A stretch of 8,324 nt of DNA, taken from assembly GCA_014378085.1 (NCBI GenBank), contig JACMOJ010000310.1, forward strand, positions 1 through 8,324, written 5' to 3'. Positions within the stretch are counted from its first letter, which is position 1. Each line of letters begins with the position of its first letter. The notes under the pieces are model-generated. The model had not been told where the DNA came from. It worked only from the letters and a program-made list of their open reading frames with translations, and searched no databases. Shown here piece by piece: positions 6,681-8,324 of this stretch. The DNA comes from Burkholderiales bacterium (GTDB lineage: Bacteria > Pseudomonadota > Gammaproteobacteria > Burkholderiales > Usitatibacteraceae). The position numbers and the translations under genes were made by a program.

Positions 6681-6779
6681 AGTTTTGGTCAAACCAGACG
6701 GGTTTCACGACGATCTATCGCGGTGAGCATCGGCATCTTGGGAGGCATAGGAAAGGAAAATGGCTTGGCTCGCGCTCAT
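6681..6779 (-). pseudogene. Broken TIR-domain start (remnant A)
   Basis: The minus-strand ATG (6779-6777) overlaps the TGA of the second VapC gene as ATGA. It reads MSASQAIFLSYASQDADAHR and then hits a stop after a few residues. A second block further on reads VWFDQN, the next conserved TIR motif, in another frame. By alignment with the intact TIR gene, about 16 bases are missing between the blocks, which gives the frameshift. The similarity ends near 6681, where the promoter region of the first toxin-antitoxin operon begins. It is a third TIR gene start in the same orientation and cannot make a functional TIR. Confidence 0.75.
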
Positions 6780-7192
6780 GACACATCCACCACGGTAAGC
6801 CCCGCCTTACGTGCGGCGGCGAGTTGGCGGTGGTCAGCTGATACAAACTTGTCGGGTGCGGAGGCCAACGCACAAGCAAGGTGCAGTGCATCCATGGCGC
6901 GCAGCGGATGCGCCTCAAGGAGCGAGGTGGTGGCCATCAACACACCGGCGTCGAGCGCCCACACTTCGGCGTCCGCGAGATCTGCGGTAACGCGGCTTTT
7001 CAACTTTCGGTAGTCGGCTTTGGCGAGTTTCTTTTCGCGCACCAAACGTGAAAGTGTGGAAATCAGCTCTGGCAGGCAGATGACGCTGACGATGAGATGA
7101 TCAGCCGCGTCACATAAGGCGAGCAGCTTATCCGAGCCGGGCTCGGACACGTAGCGTTTGGCAAACGCCGAGGTATCCAGAAATAGCTTCAA
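6776..7192 (-). CDS. vapC: VapC-like PIN-domain toxin
   Basis: A 138-residue PIN-domain protein of the MKLFLDTSAFAKRYV subgroup. The acidic site is complete: D6, E42 (CLPELIST), D101 (AMDALHLACAL) and D120 (VSADHRQL). The start is a TTG overlapping the TGA of the antitoxin as TTGA, with no ribosome binding site of its own, so it depends on coupling with the antitoxin. The predicted activity is RNA cleavage that blocks translation. It differs clearly in sequence from the VapC at 5966-6376, so the two operons are not a recent duplication. Its own stop overlaps the ATG of TIR remnant A. Confidence 0.88.
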   Translation of the reverse strand: MKLFLDTSAFAKRYVSEPGSDKLLALCDAADHLIVSVICLPELISTLSRLVREKKLAKADYRKLKSRVTADLADAEVWALDAGVLMATTSLLEAHPLRAMDALHLACALASAPDKFVSADHRQLAAARKAGLTVVDVS

Positions 7193-7449
7193 GCGGATTC
7201 GTCACGGTCGTGCAGCAGTTCGCGGCTCAACGACAGGCCATCCAGCTTTAGTGGTGTTGCCTCACGTTTCCAAGACGGTGTTTCCGCTTTGATGGGAACG
7301 ATTTCGGCAATCGCTTTGCCGTTACGTGAAACGCGTACCGACTGGCCGGACTCCACCGCATCAAAATAAAACTTCGCGTTGCCGCGTAGCTCAGTGAAAG
7401 TCACTTCTGCGGTAGCGGTAACGATTGGCTTTGATGTTGGCTTAAACAC
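7189..7449 (-). CDS. Phd/YefM-family antitoxin
   Basis: An 86-residue antitoxin starting with GTG at 7449, preceded by a good ribosome binding site (GAAGGG, 6 nt away). The Phd fold is seen in EVTFTELRGNAKFYFDAVES and VRVSRNGKAIAEIVPI. The C-terminal part (GLSLSRELLHDRDESA) would bind the PIN toxin encoded immediately downstream with a 4-nt overlap. An inverted repeat around the presumed -10 box suggests autorepression by the antitoxin-toxin complex. Confidence 0.88.
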   Translation of the reverse strand: MFKPTSKPIVTATAEVTFTELRGNAKFYFDAVESGQSVRVSRNGKAIAEIVPIKAETPSWKREATPLKLDGLSLSRELLHDRDESA

Positions 7450-7469
7450 GGCGCACCCTTCTCAAGGTA

Positions 7470-7514
7470 TGTACAGATTGAACTACTATACTGTACAGAA
7501 GTGTCGCCCGTCCA
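7470..7514 (-). promoter_or_regulatory. Promoter and operator palindrome of the second toxin-antitoxin operon
   Basis: A perfect 7-bp inverted repeat, TGTACAG (7470-7476) and CTGTACA (7491-7497), flanks a minus-strand -10 box TATAGT (7485-7490). A -35-like TGGACG (7509-7514) lies 18 bases upstream. A complex bound to both arms would cover the -10 box, as expected for Phd-type autoregulation. The palindrome is seen directly; its role as an operator is inferred. Confidence 0.5.
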
Positions 7515-7539
7515 GCCCGATTTTCTTGAGAAACAGTCT

Positions 7540-7640
7540 GGTAGGTTGGGCAGAGCGGGGTTGGCAAATGTGCTGCCAAACGGTCGGTGCGTACGTAAAC
7601 GCGCGATGTTGGGCTTGATGCTTCTCCAGCCCAACCTACC
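7540..7640. repeat. Palindromic dispersed repeat (MITE-like), 101 bp
   Basis: Perfect 12-bp terminal inverted repeats, GGTAGGTTGGGC (7540-7551) and GCCCAACCTACC (7629-7640), enclose a spacer without coding potential. Inside, a second TTGGGC copy (near 7609-7615) can pair with parts of the arms. GTAGGTTGGGC...GCCCAACCTAC ends are typical of a small intergenic repeat found in many proteobacteria, probably mobilised in trans. Confidence 0.7.
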
Positions 7641-7644
7641 TAAC

Positions 7645-7683
7645 TCTGTCATTCCGAACCGCACTTGGTGAGGAATCTCATCC
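7645..7683. repeat. Fragment of a dispersed CATTCCGA...GAGGAATCT repeat
   Basis: TGTCATTCCGA (from 7647) and GAGGAATCT (about 7671-7679) form short complementary arms around a brief loop. The pattern resembles a common bacterial intergenic repeat. It directly follows the preceding palindromic repeat, so repeats have piled up in this gap. Confidence 0.45.
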
Positions 7684-7742
7684 CTCAGCAAAACGGAGAA
7701 GTCCCAATCGCGAGCCTACAGATGCAGAAAAGAACACCTTAT

Positions 7743-7786
7743 TTGACGGGCATTTCCAGCCATAAATGCTTGGAAACCCCCGTCAA
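7743..7786. terminator. Strong hairpin behind the helical-repeat gene
   Basis: TTGACGGGCATTTCCAGC (7743-7760) pairs with GCTTGGAAACCCCCGTCAA (7768-7786) around a 7-base loop, with only two mismatches and one bulge. It lies 20 bases after the stop of the minus-strand gene ending at 7807, where a transcription terminator would be expected. No long T-run follows on either strand, so it may be a weak terminator, an RNA-stabilising stem, or part of a repeat. Confidence 0.5.
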
Positions 7787-7806
7787 TAAACGACTTTTAG
7801 CGTTTC

Positions 7807-8324
7807 TTACTTCTTCATCTCCGCCGCAATCTCCGCACGCAGTTGCGTCTCGTTCCGCAGTGCCCTGACTGCTGCCGGCAGACCATCCATCAACTGCGCC
7901 GCTTGTGTCAGCAGCGCTTTTTTGTTCTCCGGTTTCGCCAGGGCTGCGGCGTAGAGCACTCTCGCGCGCTCCGCTTTGAGCATCACGCCGTCACTTTTTT
8001 GCACAGCAGGCAGTTGGTAAAACGCGATCGCAGGCTCGATGGTTTTGTAGGCGTCGTATTGTTTGCCTTGTTTGGCCAGTGCAATGGCAAGGCGCGCACG
8101 CGCGATGTTGAGGGCACGCTGATCATCCAACGATGCGCGAGCGGATCGTTGCCGCTCCAGCAATTCCCTTTGGGCATACGCGGCTGCGTTGGCGTAATCG
8201 GTTGCCATCATCAGCGCGTCGGTCGCGGTTTCGTACAAACTTGGCAATACCTGATCCTTACCGGGGGGGGCATCTTTGCCAAGTTCTTCGCGCCAGGCCA
8301 GGCGTTGCGCAATGTATTTGGCCA
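7807..8324 (-). CDS. C-terminal part of a helical-repeat (TPR-type) protein, 5' end outside the window
   Basis: The frame is open through the right edge of the window (visible from AKYIAQRLAW), so at least 171 residues of a longer protein are seen. The sequence is almost entirely amphipathic helix: paired helices such as ANAAAYAQRELLERQRSA, IARARLAIALAKQGKQYDA and AERARVLYAAALA suggest TPR-like repeats. The ending AQLMDGLPAAVRALRNETQL resembles the C-termini of long TPR proteins that carry kinase, cyclase or TolB-type domains at their N-terminus, but no such domain is visible here. No specific function can be assigned. A run of eight G (8263-8270) lies within the coding region. A strong hairpin follows the stop codon. 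Confidence 0.6.
   Translation of the reverse strand, partial: AKYIAQRLAWREELGKDAPPGKDQVLPSLYETATDALMMATDYANAAAYAQRELLERQRSARASLDDQRALNIARARLAIALAKQGKQYDAYKTIEPAIAFYQLPAVQKSDGVMLKAERARVLYAAALAKPENKKALLTQAAQLMDGLPAAVRALRNETQLRAEIAAEMKK

Noticed and set aside
7401..7691. Minus-strand open frame of 96 codons upstream of the second antitoxin
   Set aside because: It runs through a palindromic repeat and the operator region and overlaps the antitoxin in another frame.
7540..7786. CRISPR array
   Set aside because: The repeats are inverted pairs of different sequence, not regularly spaced direct repeats.

Overview
This is accessory DNA, probably from a proteobacterium of the beta or gamma class. The window is GC-rich. 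The Crp/Fnr regulator, the FitB-like and Phd toxin-antitoxin pairs and the dispersed palindromic repeats all fit that group, but nothing here fixes a genus. The window is dominated by a putative defence or stress-signalling island and has no housekeeping genes.

Left part (1-1834): the 3' end of a small nucleotidyltransferase gene on the plus strand faces a convergent minus-strand Crp/Fnr-type regulator. Upstream of the regulator is the winged-helix half of a DNA-binding protein. Its expected nucleotidyltransferase half looks decayed and runs into a roughly 100-bp palindromic repeat. A 107-bp divergent gap separates it from the next gene.

Centre (1835-3670): a 611-residue plus-strand protein has an N-terminal SLOG-type Rossmann domain followed by four predicted membrane helices in two pairs, like SLATT-type effectors. 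It reads as a candidate membrane effector that senses a nucleotide signal.

Right-centre (3671-7449), all on the minus strand: an intact 636-residue TIR - TolB-N-like - TPR gene sits inside a chain of broken TIR copies. Copying errors and deletions have left three remnants: an N-terminal TIR piece plus a C-terminal TPR tail (3725-4056), a second degraded TIR start next to the SLOG gene (3671-3728), and a third TIR start (6681-6779). Three of these starts overlap the preceding stop codon as ATGA, and the intact gene starts 2 nt after a stop. Two Phd/VapC toxin-antitoxin operons (5966-6632 and 6776-7449) each lead directly into a TIR start. The locus therefore looks like an iterated [antitoxin-toxin-TIR] and [TIR-TIR] array that has partly collapsed.

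Right part (7450-8324): an operator-like palindrome overlaps the promoter of the second toxin-antitoxin pair. It is followed by two dispersed-repeat sequences and a strong hairpin. The window ends in the C-terminal part of a helical-repeat protein.

Working idea (inference): a TIR enzyme next to a SLOG-plus-membrane effector recalls Thoeris logic, where a TIR-made nucleotide activates a SLOG-bearing effector. Here the effector half would be a membrane module instead of SIR2. The convergent gene order and the absence of a shared operon are the main weaknesses of that idea.
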